Shown piece after piece: positions 35,776-47,655 of a stretch of DNA of 64,000 nucleotides. Positions within the stretch are counted from its first letter, which is position 1. Every line of letters starts with the position of its first letter. Both the position numbers and the translations under genes were made by a program. The DNA comes from Homarus americanus (lineage: Eukaryota > Arthropoda > Malacostraca > Decapoda > Nephropidae): assembly GCF_018991925.1 (NCBI RefSeq), contig NW_024735312.1:5001-69000 (forward strand). Direction: 5' to 3'. Below the pieces are notes generated by a model. The model was not told the origin of the DNA. It saw only the letters and a program-made list of their open reading frames with translations, and did no database searches.

Positions 35776-36960
35776 GTAAAGTACAGTACAGTACTGTTTT
35801 GGAGAAGCAGCGCCTGTGAGAGCAATTTGTATTGCTTGTGTTGTCTTCCACCCCGTAAGGAAACACTTCTATCAATGCTGCGCCAGACGACCGTTTGCCC
35901 CCCCCCCCTCCCCCCGCTGCCTGTACTGACGCTATTTTGTTTTATCGAGTCAGTAGCGTGTTGTTGTTGTTTTTGTTGTGGCTCTTAGCTGAGCAACAGA
36001 GGGCAGAACTGACGATCCTTGAACTCAGTGAGCCAGTACCATTATTATGTATATCGGAGTTCCATGTGTGAGGTGGTGGGGTGGACAGCTGGACACAACT
36101 GGACTTAACGGCACCTGGACATAACCTGCTAGTGGACACAGATGGCGTCACAAGTGCGGTAGTGATGGTGACACATAGGTGGTGGTTCAGGTGATGGAGT
36201 ATAACAGACTGCCATGGTTCAAGTCCTCATTGTCTGTGTCTCATGGTCGTTGTGGTACTGGGTGGTGGTTGTGGTGGTGGCGTGGAGACTGTTGTAGGTG
36301 GTGGTGTGGAGACTGTTGTAGGTGGTTAGGTTAGGTTAGATTAGCGCAATCAGAACGCGATTCCATGGCTGGTTTAGATTTTGAGTTTGAAGAAAAATGC
36401 AGAATTCGCGAGGCCGCCGAATTCCAGGTACCCAGCCGGACCTCGTCAACACCACACACACACACACACCCCTGTCACAGCATGCGTTGAGACGAATTCT
36501 TCATTTGCTCAAAGGTAAAGTCGTCACATCTAACTTAATATTGCTTAATGTGTACGGATGGTGCTGAATGGAACACTAATATTGGTGAGTGTAGTGAGTG
36601 GTGTTCCTTGTACTTAAAAACATATATTTCCACGCGGCTGCATTAGAGAACACATCAGGATCAAGGTCCCTCTACTAATGCCACATTAATTTGGTCTCAA
36701 TCACCGTGTTGTACATCAGGGAAGTCGTTTAGGGTTAGAAAACGACGACAACTAATGTATAGACTCCGTAGCACTTGTGAAAAAAGCCTGTTGTCGTAAC
36801 TTATCTTGACAGGATATGGTAGGTCGTGGTAGTGCATCAACAGTATATGTCTGGCAACATCCGGCTGAGGTACTCCACGACATCAACAGTATACGTTTGT
36901 TAATATCCGGCTGAAGTACTCTGATACAGCTTTGAAATTGTTTGTGTGGTTTGGTGGATA
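35776..36960. other. Unique sequence with a TTAGG-type patch
   Basis: Contains a C homopolymer at 35899-35908, GGTTAGGTTAGATTAG near 36328-36345, and a short AC run at 36452-36470. A ~60-bp direct repeat (CATCAACAGTATA...ATCCGGCTGA) occurs at about 36835 and 36882. No gene is seen. Confidence 0.5.
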
Positions 36961-36984
36961 GGTGTGTGTGTGTGTGGTTGGGAG

Positions 36985-37565
36985 GGAGGTGATGATGGTG
37001 TGTGGTAGGAGGGAGGTGGTGGTAGTGTGTGGTTGGAAGGGAGGTGGTGGTAGTGTGTGGTTGGAGGCGAGGTGGTGGTAGTGTGTGGTAGGAGGGAGGT
37101 GGTGGTAGTGTGTGATAGGAGGGAGGTGGTGGTGTGTGGTAGGAGGGAAGTGGTGGTAGTGTGTGGTTGGAAGGAGGTGGTGGTAGTGTGTGGTTGGAGG
37201 CGAGGTGGTGGTAGTGTGTGGTAGGAGGGAGGTGGTGGTAGTGTGTGGTAGGAGGGAGGTGGTGGTAGTGTTGGTAGGAGGGAAGTGGTGGTAGTGTGGT
37301 AGGAGGGAGGTGGTGGTGTGTGTGGTGGGAGGGAGGTGGTGGTAGTGTATGGTAGGAGGGAAGTGGTGGTAGTGTGTGGTTGGAGGGAGGTGGTGGTAGT
37401 GTGTGGTTGGAGGGGAGGTGGTTGTAGGAGGGAGGTGGTGGTGGTGGTAGGAGGGAGGTGGTGGCGGTAGTGTGTGGTTGGAAGGGAGGTGGTGGTAGTG
37501 TGTGGTTGGAAGGGAGGTGGTGGTAGTGTGTGTGTGGTAGGAGGGGTGGTAGTGTTGGTTGGTGT
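36985..37565. repeat. ~27-bp GGT-rich minisatellite, about 21 copies
   Basis: The unit is GGTGGTGGTAGTGTGTGGTA plus GGAGGGA or its GTTGGAAGG variants. The plus strand is G-rich. Minus-strand frames of 268 and 281 codons (Thr/His/Pro-rich) run through it because 27 is divisible by three and the unit lacks stops. A looser GTGGTGG tract continues to 37690. Confidence 0.93.
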
Positions 37566-37690
37566 GGTCGGAGGGAAGGTGGTGGCAGTGTGTGGTAGGA
37601 GTGGTGGTGGTAGGGTGCTGGTGGTGGTTGTAGTAAAAGTATGATGTGGTAGTGGTGGTAATGTGGTAGGAGTGGTGGTGGCGGCGGGCA

Positions 37691-40195
37691 GGACGGAAGG
37701 CGTCACCTAGAGAGCCGCCAGCCTCCATTACCTCAGGGAATCCCGCCGGTTACGGAAGTGGCTCTTATTCCTGCCGCCATTAACCTTCCCAATATCTGAT
37801 TACGTCACATAATTCACCCGCATGATTTACGTCACATAATTATATTTCATGGTAGATCATGGCTCGTAATTATTGTCATCTTAAGGAGGGAAGCAAGTGC
37901 TTGTGGGGCTGGCTGTTAAGAGAAGCTGTGTTGTAGTGCCGAGGTACAGCTGTTGATGAGAGTCTCCTGTATACTGCTGTACGCGCTTCACGTTCCTACA
38001 CTCACGCTGGCAGCTGCACACGTACACTGGCTAACGCTTTGGTGTGTCGTGGATGTGATAGTTCCTTTTGTCTAGGGTGAAGACGAATTCGAGTTGGACG
38101 GCAATTGCTCTATGTTGGGTGGTAGGTTGGTGTTAATGGTGGTAGAGGGAGGGTGGGGGCAGGAACTGTGTGTTGATGATAACGGTTGGTAGCAGCAGGT
38201 GCACACCGGGCCTCACTCCCCCTCCTGATGGTTTAACTATTGCTGTAGGGGCTACGCTTTTTGTTGTTCATGATGCATAATCCACGCACCTGCAATTATT
38301 GCAGGTACTAGTTCTTTCCAACTAAAGTTATCTTCTTGTAATTTTAACTTTTGCTATTTCTGTTCTGCTGTTATTGCTCTTGCATCCTTGTTAGTGGTGG
38401 CACCGATGCTAGTTCTAATATGAAATCGGTTTTTAGTGCTTATAATTATAAAGCTGCTGTATACTTAAGACTGTTCTAGTAAAACAAATTAGTATTACTG
38501 CCTCTACATGTACTGCTGCTGCAGCTATTAGTAACACTGACTCAGATACCCTCCTTTAATCAGAGTTGTGAAGGACTAAGTTTTACCTCAGGTGAAGTTA
38601 GTCGTGACAACTCTTCCTTACAACGCGCCGTAAGTACTGTAGTTTTTGTCACTCATTAATTACCTTCAAGAAAGCTAACATTTGGAATGAACACCATAAA
38701 AAGATAACAGGTTGTGTGGTGCATCAAGTACGCGTTGTCTTCTGACCCACTACCACGCCTTTACACCTCACCTGACTTGGTGACACAACTACGTTATATT
38801 TTCTTGGTCGTCTGTGTGTTACGATACATTTCCTCACGATACACAGTTCAATAGACTGGAGGTAGTCTTGTATGTGAGTTATTGTTTGGTGGCAGAATTA
38901 GTTGGGTGTCAAGAGCTCCAAAAGTGAATTATATATATATTTTTTGTATATACAATATATTTGAACATGTATAACAACACCCCCGTAAATAGCGTAGTAA
39001 AGTGCTAGATGTACAGTATATATTATGTACTGTAGCGGGAACACCGTGGCATCATCGTTTCATTACGTCTCATTGTAAAAGAAAAAAAAAATCTTGTTCA
39101 TTATTTCTTGGAAGCAAATTTGGGAATATGAGTAACAATTATCTGTATACTTCCTGATGGTTCCCAGTTTTAACAAGTTAGCAAAACCTCTTGTTGGTAT
39201 TATTAGCCAACCGCAGAGTAAGATGTTTACGTAATTGGAACGTTTAATTTGTTTCTTTCCCAACTCACGCTGACGACTTGTTACCATTATGTGATATTGA
39301 AACATGTCTTAGCTGCAGGCACGAGGTTCAACCCTTCTCTTTATTTATTTACTGTCTATCTTCGTCTTATTTTGTGAAACTTCAAAACCAACTGGCGGTC
39401 TGCGAAGTGACACATACAATTGCACATTTGAACATTTTAAACTGTTTTGGAAATAAAATAGGAAAAAACAGATTCATTCAATGTAAATTATAAAACTTAT
39501 GAGAGAATGGACATAATCTTTGCTCGGGACACCAAACACGTATCATTACCAATCTGAGGTGTATAAGAAGGACGCGATTGACCAGTGTGGCGAGCATACT
39601 AAAACAAACGTTAAATGTGTGGAAGTTGTGACGATGTTTTGTACGAGAAGCCCGGGAGAGGTTGATAGTGACGGTGATTGAGGTGGCGAGTGTTGGGTAA
39701 GAGGAAGTCTTGAGGGGGTTTAGACTCCTGCTTGGCTAATACAATTATTGGCAGCTCCATGGGATCCTTCCCACACAAGATTGATAATGTCAACTTTCAC
39801 CAGTAAGATCTGCTTGATGTGTCACCTTGTGGAAAACTCTTAACCTTGGTGTTATTGCCTCTTGGTATGAAGGCTGGACTGGAAGTGTTAAATGGATCTC
39901 TGTGTTATAGGTAGCTGTTAGATCTTGGTCACAGCTAGGAATATGGTTCCTCCGGGTTACTTCCTACGGTAGGATTGTGAGGTTAGGTTTGGTTTCATAT
40001 AAGAAGAAATAGGTTCACATTCTTCCATAAAAAAATATTACAAACTTAGGAGGTAACAGTATGTCGTAGAGGTACCATTTCCCGTGACACCGACCATGTT
40101 GTATTTGTATTGGTTGAGTGACCAGATGTAAGACTTGCGTGAGTGAGAATTATATTCAACATTGGTCGTTCTAGTCAAGGCTGACTAGTTAACAC
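37691..40195. other. Unique sequence, no gene seen
   Basis: About 2.5 kb. TTACGTCACATAATT occurs twice at about 37799 and 37827. The remainder is AT-rich with short open frames, none recognisable. A minus-strand frame at 39611-39793 has protein-like composition but no family match. Confidence 0.5.
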
Positions 40196-40197
40196 TA

Positions 40198-40262
40198 CAC
40201 TTGTTACGGACGACGCACATTTGTTACGGATGACGCACTTTTTATAGGTGACGCACAAATTA
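40198..40262. repeat. ~24-bp short tandem repeat, 3 copies
   Basis: Variants of TTGTTACGGATGACGCAC occur three times in a row, the third as TTATAGGTGACGCAC. A related GTCCTACCGTCAC/GTCCTGCCGTCAC pair follows at 40269-40305, roughly the reverse complement of the same core. Confidence 0.6.
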
Positions 40263-40489
40263 GTGTTTGTCCTACCGTCACACCCATTTGTCCTGCCGTC
40301 ACCGAAATGGACCTCCCCCTTATGTTAGGTTGGGCGGAGTGAAAGTGGTGGTGCCCGTTTCAGTACATGGCCCTGGAGGAGTGAAAGTTTGATCATTTAT
40401 ATTAAACAAGGTGTCATTAATTCTTGTTACGGCCGTGCACTCGTGTGTAAAAACCGTCACACATTAAGGTTCTTATTGATATTCTTTAG

Positions 40490-40645
40490 TCTATAAAAAC
40501 ACCCACACTTCAATTTGTTCGCCAGTACCCGGTGGTAGATAAAGCCTCCCACATCATGCTCCAGGATCCATAAAAACAACAACACGTCAGTTCGTTGCCT
40601 GTACCCCGTGATATATAAAGCCTCTTACATCAGGGTGCTATTGAC
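40490..40645 (+). repeat. ~78-bp tandem duplication, 2 diverged copies
   Basis: Copy one (from 40490) and copy two (from 40568) both contain CATAAAAAC or CTATAAAAAC, a CAGTTCGTTGCC-type stretch, TACCCCGTGATA-type sequence and ATAAAGCCTCNNACATCA. They are clearly related but diverged. Confidence 0.65.
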
Positions 40646-40883
40646 GCGTTGTGGACCATAAAAAAAAGGCTGTTTGAGGAGTCTCGTACACAAACCCGCT
40701 ACAGGTTATAAAGACGCGGTTATAATAATCAATAACTGGTAATAGAAATATATTAGCGTGTACTGATCTATAGAACCACGGTGTATTGCCACTCATTATC
40801 TGATGCACAATAAAAGGGTAAAAACAAATTATCATCGTCGGAGGTTTACTCTTGGCTCTTATTTGTTATTCCATGTTTGCCAC

Positions 40884-40932
40884 TGTCTAACCTAACCTAA
40901 TCAAAACCAAACCTAACCTAACCTGCCATAGT
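40884..40932 (-). repeat. Interstitial CCTAA (TTAGG) repeat
   Basis: CTAACCTAACCTAATC followed by AAACCTAACCTAACC. It is short, internal and imperfect. Confidence 0.8.
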
Positions 40933-41469
40933 GTGTGTGTGTCGTCGGCAATCATCTTATACGGAGTCATTATTACATTTGTCGCTGTGGCCGTCATACC
41001 CTCCGGCTACCTTGTGTTGCTCTATACCCGTAGGGGGTGTAGGACAAGGCCTTATGGTGTATGGAAAGCTACCTGAGTTATATTGGTAAGGTAACATGGG
41101 TGATCAGGAAAGATAACACCAGGTTGTTTATAACTGTGGGATGTATTGCAAGGTGACTGGAGTTTATGTAGGAAGATAACTAGGGTGTATGGTAAGGTAA
41201 TTACAAGTGTAAAGCCGAATTACTTGTTGGTTGTTGTCTCTCCACCAAGGAGTAGGGATTTAAGGTGACTCTTCAATATTGTGCTGGGGGTCACCTTACA
41301 ATAATAATTAATATTAACACAACACCGATTTTTGGGCCCATACACACACTATTAACGTCTCCTTTACACCCGCCAGGACTCACGCACAACGTGCTTACGT
41401 GGGCGCGTTGTCACTCGCTCACTCATTTCACCAATACAGTATATTGTCGAATTTGAACCCCTGAACAAC

Positions 41470-41762
41470 GGGTTAAGGGGTGTTGTCTTCAAAGATTTAA
41501 ACCATTGTCCTCAAAGTGTTTAGTTTTTAGTTCTTAATTTAGGAGGCGCCCCGTTAACAGGGCCAACCTTGGCCATCAAACTGAATTACACAGACTCGCC
41601 TCGTAGGGTAGCTGTAGCCCAAGTTCACTTCAGAGAGTAAAACCTCGTTCTGAAGGTTAAACCAATCGTCTTCAGTGGGTTAAATAATAGTGCTTTAAGG
41701 GTTAAAACCTCGTTCTCAGAAAGTTAAACCATCGTCTTTCAAAGGTTAAGCCATTGATAAGC
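41470..41762 (+). repeat. Worn ~24-bp tandem repeat
   Basis: Variants of GGTTAAACCATCGTCTTCAA recur at about 41471, 41497, 41640, 41662, 41684, 41705 and 41730. A central stretch (41540-41630) has lost the pattern. An old array, too diverged for exact boundaries. Confidence 0.5.
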
Positions 41763-41950
41763 GAATTGGGGAGACACGGAGAGGCAGGACAAGGAAAAAA
41801 GACTGCACTATTTCAACTTCTCGGTGTTGTGGTCTCCCAACTAAATCCGGATTCTCAACGATTCTTATGTATTTTTTCCTCCGTAACTTAATTACGATCG
41901 TTTCAGTGTCATTTCACCTCCATATTGGCTGCCGTTTTTTGTGTCGTAGA

Positions 41951-42049
41951 TTAATTAGGTCAGCTGGATGCTATTCACACGATCTCCAACAAAGCCTGTG
42001 GTGGTGGGGAGTTGACGTACAGTACGACTCTTTTGATAATCTGGGTCAT
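41951..42049 (+). CDS. Candidate internal exon, unrecognised
   Basis: A good acceptor (TTTTTTGTGTCGTAG ending at 41950) and a strong donor (CATG|GTAAGT at 42049/42050) bracket 99 bases. One frame is open throughout and contains LQQSLWWWGVDVQYDSFDNL. 99 bases is a normal exon size. No family is recognised and no partner exon was found. Chance co-occurrence of splice-like signals is common at this scale. Confidence 0.2.
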
Positions 42050-42129
42050 GGTAAGTGGAGGCCAGGTGCTGCGAGCCGACCAGGATCGTTTTAGTGTAAT
42101 GTATATTGTGAGGAACGTTTAAGAATCAC

Positions 42130-42275
42130 GTATATATTATTAAGGAAAGTTTTTGACATTAACTTTGTTGGGTAAGACCGATTTAGAACTTTGCGTGACC
42201 GTTCAGGAACGTTTTAGACTTTACTAGACCGAAATAATATAGACATGTACAATAGGTCAGGAGCGTTTTAGACTT
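42130..42275 (+). repeat. Worn repeat of GTTCAGGAACGTTTTAGACT
   Basis: At least three diverged copies of GACCGTTCAGGAACGTTTTAGA are visible at about 42175, 42200 and 42256. Boundaries are uncertain. Confidence 0.45.
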
Positions 42276-42388
42276 ATCAGGCGTTGGTCAGTGGGCAGGT
42301 CGTTAATAATTGGAGATGGTGGGGGTGGGTGGGTGGGTGGGAATATTAGGCGTGAGTTCAATGGAATGTTTGGTGTTAATAACCAGAG

Positions 42389-42446
42389 AGGGGGCGGGGC
42401 GGGGGAGGTGAGGGGACGGGGCGGGGGGAGTTAGGGGGCGGGGCGA
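42389..42446 (+). promoter_or_regulatory. G-rich block: quadruplex-prone, Sp1/KLF-type sites
   Basis: Within 58 bases there are at least eight runs of four or more G separated by one to six bases, including GGGGGCGGGGCGGGGGAGG and two more GGGGCGGGG motifs. This satisfies the usual four-run quadruplex pattern several times over, and GGGGCGGGG is the Sp1/KLF binding core. It stands out from AT-rich flanks. A (GTGG)n stretch at 42318-42342 precedes it. Whether it acts as a promoter is inference. Confidence 0.5.
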
Positions 42447-42548
42447 CTCCTCTTGGGTGGAACTGGTGGTATTTCATCCTGTCAACCTCCTCTTCTCGAC
42501 CACTTTTTACCAGTTTGGTCGTATTTGTCGGGCGGTCGTGGGAGGAGG

Positions 42549-42607
42549 TTCACACTCTTGTCGGACAGTTCACACTCTTGTCGGACAGTTCACACTCTTG
42601 TCGGACT
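42549..42607 (+). repeat. 20-bp tandem repeat, 3 copies
   Basis: GTTCACACTCTTGTCGGACA is repeated three times without mismatch except at the right edge. Later GTGTTGGACAGTTGTTAGTT-type sequence looks like diverged extra copies to about 42690. Confidence 0.93.
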
Positions 42608-42798
42608 TATCTGTATTTCTTTTATGAGACATTTCTCATTTGTGTTGGACAGTTGTTAGTTTGTATTGGACTTTTTAATTCTTGTTGGATTAAATTGGAG
42701 GAGTTTCTAATGTTTATTGGGCAGTAATATGTGTTTTATTTTGCCATTGGATAACAGAGAATGAAGAACTCACTCATTCTGAAGAACAGTTTACCTCT

Positions 42799-42825
42799 CG
42801 CGCGCGCGTGTGTGTGTGTGTGTGT

Positions 42826-42868
<43 letters not shown>
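42799..42868. repeat. (CG)n/(GT)n microsatellite
   Basis: Five CG dinucleotides pass into GT, with one TACG interruption. Alternating purine-pyrimidine DNA of this kind can adopt Z-form. Further GT runs are at 42939-42950 and 42987-43002. Confidence 0.95.
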
Positions 42869-43519
42869 GTTGATATTAGATCCCTGTGTAGCAATGGGTA
42901 TATTGTATAGATGTTTGTATATTGTTGGTTGGGTATCGTGTGTGTGTGTGCTCGTGGGAATGATTTTTTGTGTTTGAATAAAATACGTGTGTGTGTGTGT
43001 GTATGTGTTTGTAACAGCAGCAGCAGCCTAACGGGACCCGGTTGGACGTGGTGGGTGGGTGGGTGGCAGACACCCAGAGGTTTGCACCCATAACTTCCCC
43101 GGGCCAACTACATGGTGCACCACGAGCTCAAATGGCTATACTGCAGCTCACATTGCGCTGGGTGATACTGTACGCTCTTTGAGGTATATAGAGCCATGAA
43201 AATTACTCTACTGCAGGTAATCTGTTCCGCCACGCTCACTCCCACATACAGATGTAAAAAAAAAATAATGACTGTTTGAAAAGACGGAAATTTAGGAGCG
43301 CATTCCGGGGTGTTTCTTGTATGATGACCACCACCACCACTACGGTGTCCGCTTCTTCAGAGAGTTCCTGTGCTGGGCTAGCTCACACACACACGGTGAA
43401 GTGGGTATGTATATATATCTCGGTTAATTAATAAGCGGCTCAACAAAATAGAGGCGGTGAAGGATACAAATTAGGGCATTATAATGAAAGTCTTTGTAAG
43501 GTGTGTGTTGGAGGAGGAG

Positions 43520-46500
43520 TGGTACAGTAGTAGTGCATGTCTCAGCATAATGGTGCAGTAGTAGTGCATGTCTCAGCCTAATGGTACAGTAGTAGTGCAT
43601 GTCTCAGCCTAATGGTACAGTAGTAGTGTATGTCTCAGCCTAATGGTACAGTAGTAGTGCATGTCTCAGCATAATGGTGCAGTAGTAGTGCATGTCTCAG
43701 CCTAATGGTACAGTAGTAGTGCATGTCTCAGCCTAATGGTACAGTAGTAGTGTATGTCTCAGCCTAATGGTACAGTAGTAGTGCATGTCTCAGCATAATG
43801 GTGCAGTAGTAGTGCATGTCTTAACATAATGGTACAGTAGTAGTGCATGTCTCAGTATAATGGTACAGTAGTAGTGCATGTCTCAGCCTAATGGTACAGT
43901 AGTAGTGCATGTCTCAGCCTAATGGTACAGTAGTAGTGCATGTCTCAACCTAATGGTACAGTAGTAGTGCATGTCTCAGCCTAATGGTACAGTAGTAGTG
44001 CATGTCTCAACCTAATGGTACAGTAGTAGTGCATGTCTCAACCTAATGGTACAGTAGTAGTGCATGTCTCAACCTAATGGTACAGTAGTAGTGCATGTCT
44101 CAGCCTAATGGTACAGTAGTAGTGCATGTCTCAGCCTAATGGTACAGTAGTAGTGCATGTCTCACTTCAATGGCAGTAGTAGTATGTCTCAGCACACGGC
44201 ACAGTAGTAGTGCATGTCTCAGCATAATGCAGTACAGTAGTAAAGTGTATGTCTCAGCATAATGGTACAGTAGTAGTGCATGTCTCACCCTAATGGTACA
44301 GTAGTAGTGCATGTCTCAGCCTACTGGCAGGGCCAGTAGTAGTGCATGCTCCCCAGCCTAATGGTACAGTAGTAGTGCATGTCTCAGCCTAATGGTACAG
44401 TAGTAGTGCATGTCTCAACCTAATGGTACAGTAGTAGTGCATGTCTCAGCCTAATGGTACAGTAGTAGTGCATGTCTCAGCCTAATGGTACAGTAGTAGT
44501 GCATGTCTCAGCATAATGGTACAGTAGTAGTGCATGTCTCAACCTAATGGTACAGTGGTAGTGCATGTCTCAGCCTAATGGTACAGTAGTAGTGCATGTC
44601 TCAGCCTAATGGTACAGTAGTAGTGCATGTCTCAGCCTAATGGTACAGTAGTAGTGCATGTCTCAGCCTAATGGTACAGTAGTAGTGCATGTCTCAGCCT
44701 AATGGTACAGTAGTAGTGCATGTCTCAGCCTAATGGTACAGTAGTAGTGCATGTCTCAGCCTAATGGTACAGTAGTAGTGCATGTCTCAGCCTAATGGTA
44801 CAGTAGTAGTGCATGTCTCAGCCTAATGGTACAGTAGTAGTGCATGTCTCAACCTAATGGTACAGTAGTAGTGCATGTCTCAACCTAATGGTACAGTAGT
44901 AGTGCATGTCTCAGCCTAATGGTACAGTAGTAGTGCATGTCTCAGCCTAATGGTGCAGTAGTAGTGCATGTCTCAGCATAATGGTGCAGTAGTAGTGCAT
45001 GTCTCAACCTAATGGTACAGTAGTAGTGCATGTCTCAACCTAATGGTACAGTAGTAGTGCATGTCTCAGCCTAATGGTACAGTAGTAGTGCATGTCTCAG
45101 CCTACTGGTACAGTAGTAGTGCATGTCTCAGCATAATGGTGCAGTAGTAGTGCATGTCTCAACCTAATGGTACAGTAGTAGTGCATGTCTCCCAGCATAT
45201 TAGTTGCAGTAGTGGTGCATGTCTCACAGCCCTAATCCCAGGTACAGTAGTAGTGCATGTCTCAGCCTAATGGTACAGTAGTAGTGTATGTCTCAGCCTA
45301 ATGGTACAGTAGTAGTGCATGTCTCAGCATAATGGTGCAGTAGTAGTGCATGTCTCAGCCTAATGGTACAGTAGTAGTGCATGTCTCAGCCTAATGGTAC
45401 AGTAGTAGTGTATGTCTCAGCCTAATGGTACAGTAGTAGTGCATGTCTCAGCATAATGGTGCAGTAGTAGTGCATGTCTTAACATAATGGTACAGTAATA
45501 GTGCATGTCTCAGTATAATGGTACAGTAGTAGTGCATGTCTCAGCCTAATGGTACAGTAGTAGTGCATGTCTCAGCCTAATGGTACAGTAGTAGTGCATG
45601 TCTCAACCTAATGGTACAGTAGTAGTGCATGTCTCAGCCTAATGGTACAGTAGTAGTGCATGTCTCAACCTAATGGTACAGTAGTAGTGCATGTCTCAAC
45701 CTAATGGTACAGTAGTAGTGCATGTCTCAACCTAATGGTACAGTAGTAGTGCATGTCTCAGCCTAATGGTACAGTAGTAGTGCATGTCTCAGCCTAATGG
45801 TACAGTAGTAGTGCATGTCTCAGCATAATGGTGCAGTAGTAGTGCATGTCTCAACCTAATGGTACAGTAGTAGTGCATGTCTCAGCATAATGGTGCAGTA
45901 GTAGTGCATGTCTCAGCCTAATGGTACAGTAGTAGTGCATGTCTCAGCCTTAATGGTGCAGTAGTAGTGCATGTCTCAGCATAATGGTGCAGTAGTAGTG
46001 CATGTCTCAACCCACGGTGCCAGTAGTAGTGCATGTCTCAACCTAATGGTACAGTAGCAGTGCATGTCTCAGCCTAATGGCAAGGTGCAAGGCATGTCTC
46101 AGCCTACTGGCAAGGCAGTAGTGCATGTCTCTCAGCATAATGGTGCAGTAGTAGTGCATGTCTCAACCCACGGTACAGTAGTAGTGCATGTCTCAGCATA
46201 ATGGTACAGTAGTAGTGCATGTCTCAGCCTAATGGTACAGTAGTAGTGCATGTCTCAGCCTAATGGTACAGTAGTAGTGTATGTCTCAGCCTAATGGTAC
46301 AGTAGTAGTGCATGTCTCAGCATAATGGTGCAGTAGTAGTGCATGTCTCAGCCTAATGGTACAGTAGTAGTGCATGTCTCAGCCTAATGGTACAGTAGTA
46401 GTGTATGTCTCAGCCTAATGGTACAGTAGTAGTGCATGTCTCAGCATAATGGTGCAGTAGTAGTGCATGTCTTAACATAATGGTACAGTAATAGTGCATG

Positions 46501-46952
46501 TCTCAGTATAATGGTACAGTAGTAGTGCATGTCTCAGCCTAATGGTACAGTAGTAGTGCATGTCTCAGCCTAATGGTACAGTAGTAGTGCATGTCTCAAC
46601 CTAATGGTACAGTAGTAGTGCATGTCTCAGCCTAATGGTACAGTAGTAGTGCATGTCTCAGCCTAATGGTACAGTAGTAGTGCATGTCTCAACCTAATGG
46701 TACAGTAGTAGTGCATGTCTCAACATAATGGTACAGTAGTAGTGCATGTCTCAGCCTAATGGTGCAGTAGTAGTGCATGTCTCAGCCTAATGGTACAGTA
46801 GTAGTGCATGTCTCAGTCTAATGGTACAGTAGTAGTGCATGTCTCAGCCTAATGGTGCAGTAGTAGTGCATGTCTCAGCCTAATGGTACAGTAGTAGTGC
46901 ATGTCTCAGCATAATGGTACAGTAGTAGTGCATGTCTCAGCATAATTGTTGC
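43520..46952 (+). repeat. 31-bp minisatellite, about 110 copies, with higher-order structure
   Basis: The unit is AATGGTACAGTAGTAGTGCA followed by TGTCTCAGCCT. Variants include GCATAATGGTGCAG, GTATGTCTC, CAACCTAATGG and CTTAACATAATGG. A four-unit order (124 bp) repeats at 43545, 43669 and 43793. A longer block containing CTTAACATAATGG recurs at 43821, 45479 and 46472. Stops in the unit prevent long frames. Small irregular patches lie at 44160-44350, 45190-45245 and 46010-46140. Confidence 0.97.
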
Positions 46953-47113
46953 AGTACGTAACGTCAAAATATATCCCACTCCTTCCCTCGTTGTGGGAGT
47001 GTTCAATAGTCCTCCTGGCGGGTGTTGTTGGAGGAAGTTTGCAGGTACTAACAGAACGACTGAATATAAACAAGGTGCCCGCTCCGTATCGGGTTTATTA
47101 TGTATTATTGGTC

Positions 47114-47207
47114 GTCAGGGCGTGGGGGACACACACGAGACACTATCGGACAATATCTCTCTGGGCGTGGGGAACACACACGAGACACTATCGGACAATA
47201 TCTCTCT
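47114..47207 (+). repeat. 45-bp tandem duplication, 2 copies
   Basis: GCGTGGGGGACACACACGAG then ACACTATCGGACAATATCTC occurs twice back to back with one or two mismatches. Confidence 0.95.
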
Positions 47208-47381
47208 GGACATATGTTATCCCTTGGAAAAAATCCCCACAATAAAATATGGACAAAATCCCAACAATAAAATAATCCCCCCCAAATCTCAACATACTAT
47301 TTGCTCCTGGGGTTAGTTACTTATTGAGGGAAATCCCCACTGGACGCAATCCCTCTATAGTAATAATGCCTTCAGCGTAAT

Positions 47382-47382
47382 G

Positions 47383-47431
<49 letters not shown>
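47382..47431. repeat. (ATA)n microsatellite
   Basis: About 16 ATA trinucleotides. Confidence 0.97.
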
Positions 47432-47433
<2 letters not shown>

Positions 47434-47525
47434 GGCATAAAGTCACATCAACTCAGGCTTCTTTTAAGGGCTAATGCCCATCTCAGTTAAGTGTTAGTTT
47501 GGCTTCAGGTAAGAGTCGATTTAGT

Positions 47526-47655
47526 GTTTGGTTAGATTAGGTTAGGCTAGGCTAGGTTAGGTTGATTAGGCTAGGTTGATTTGGCTAGGTTAGTTTGGTT
47601 AGGTTAGGCCAGGCTAGGTTAGGTTAGGTTTAGACTAGGCTAGATTTGTGTAGCT
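47526..47655 (+). repeat. Degenerate interstitial TTAGG-type repeat
   Basis: Runs of GGTTAGGCTAGGCTAGGTTA with GATTAGG and GGCCAGG variants over ~130 bases, continuing weakly to 47720. Confidence 0.8.

Noticed and set aside
36883..37728. 281-codon His/Thr/Pro-rich minus-strand frame
   Set aside because: It coincides with the 27-bp GGT-rich array and has a parallel frame almost as long in another register.
43520..46952. CRISPR-like regular spacing in the 31-bp array
   Set aside because: Copies are directly adjacent with no unique spacers, no leader and no cas genes, in clearly eukaryotic DNA.
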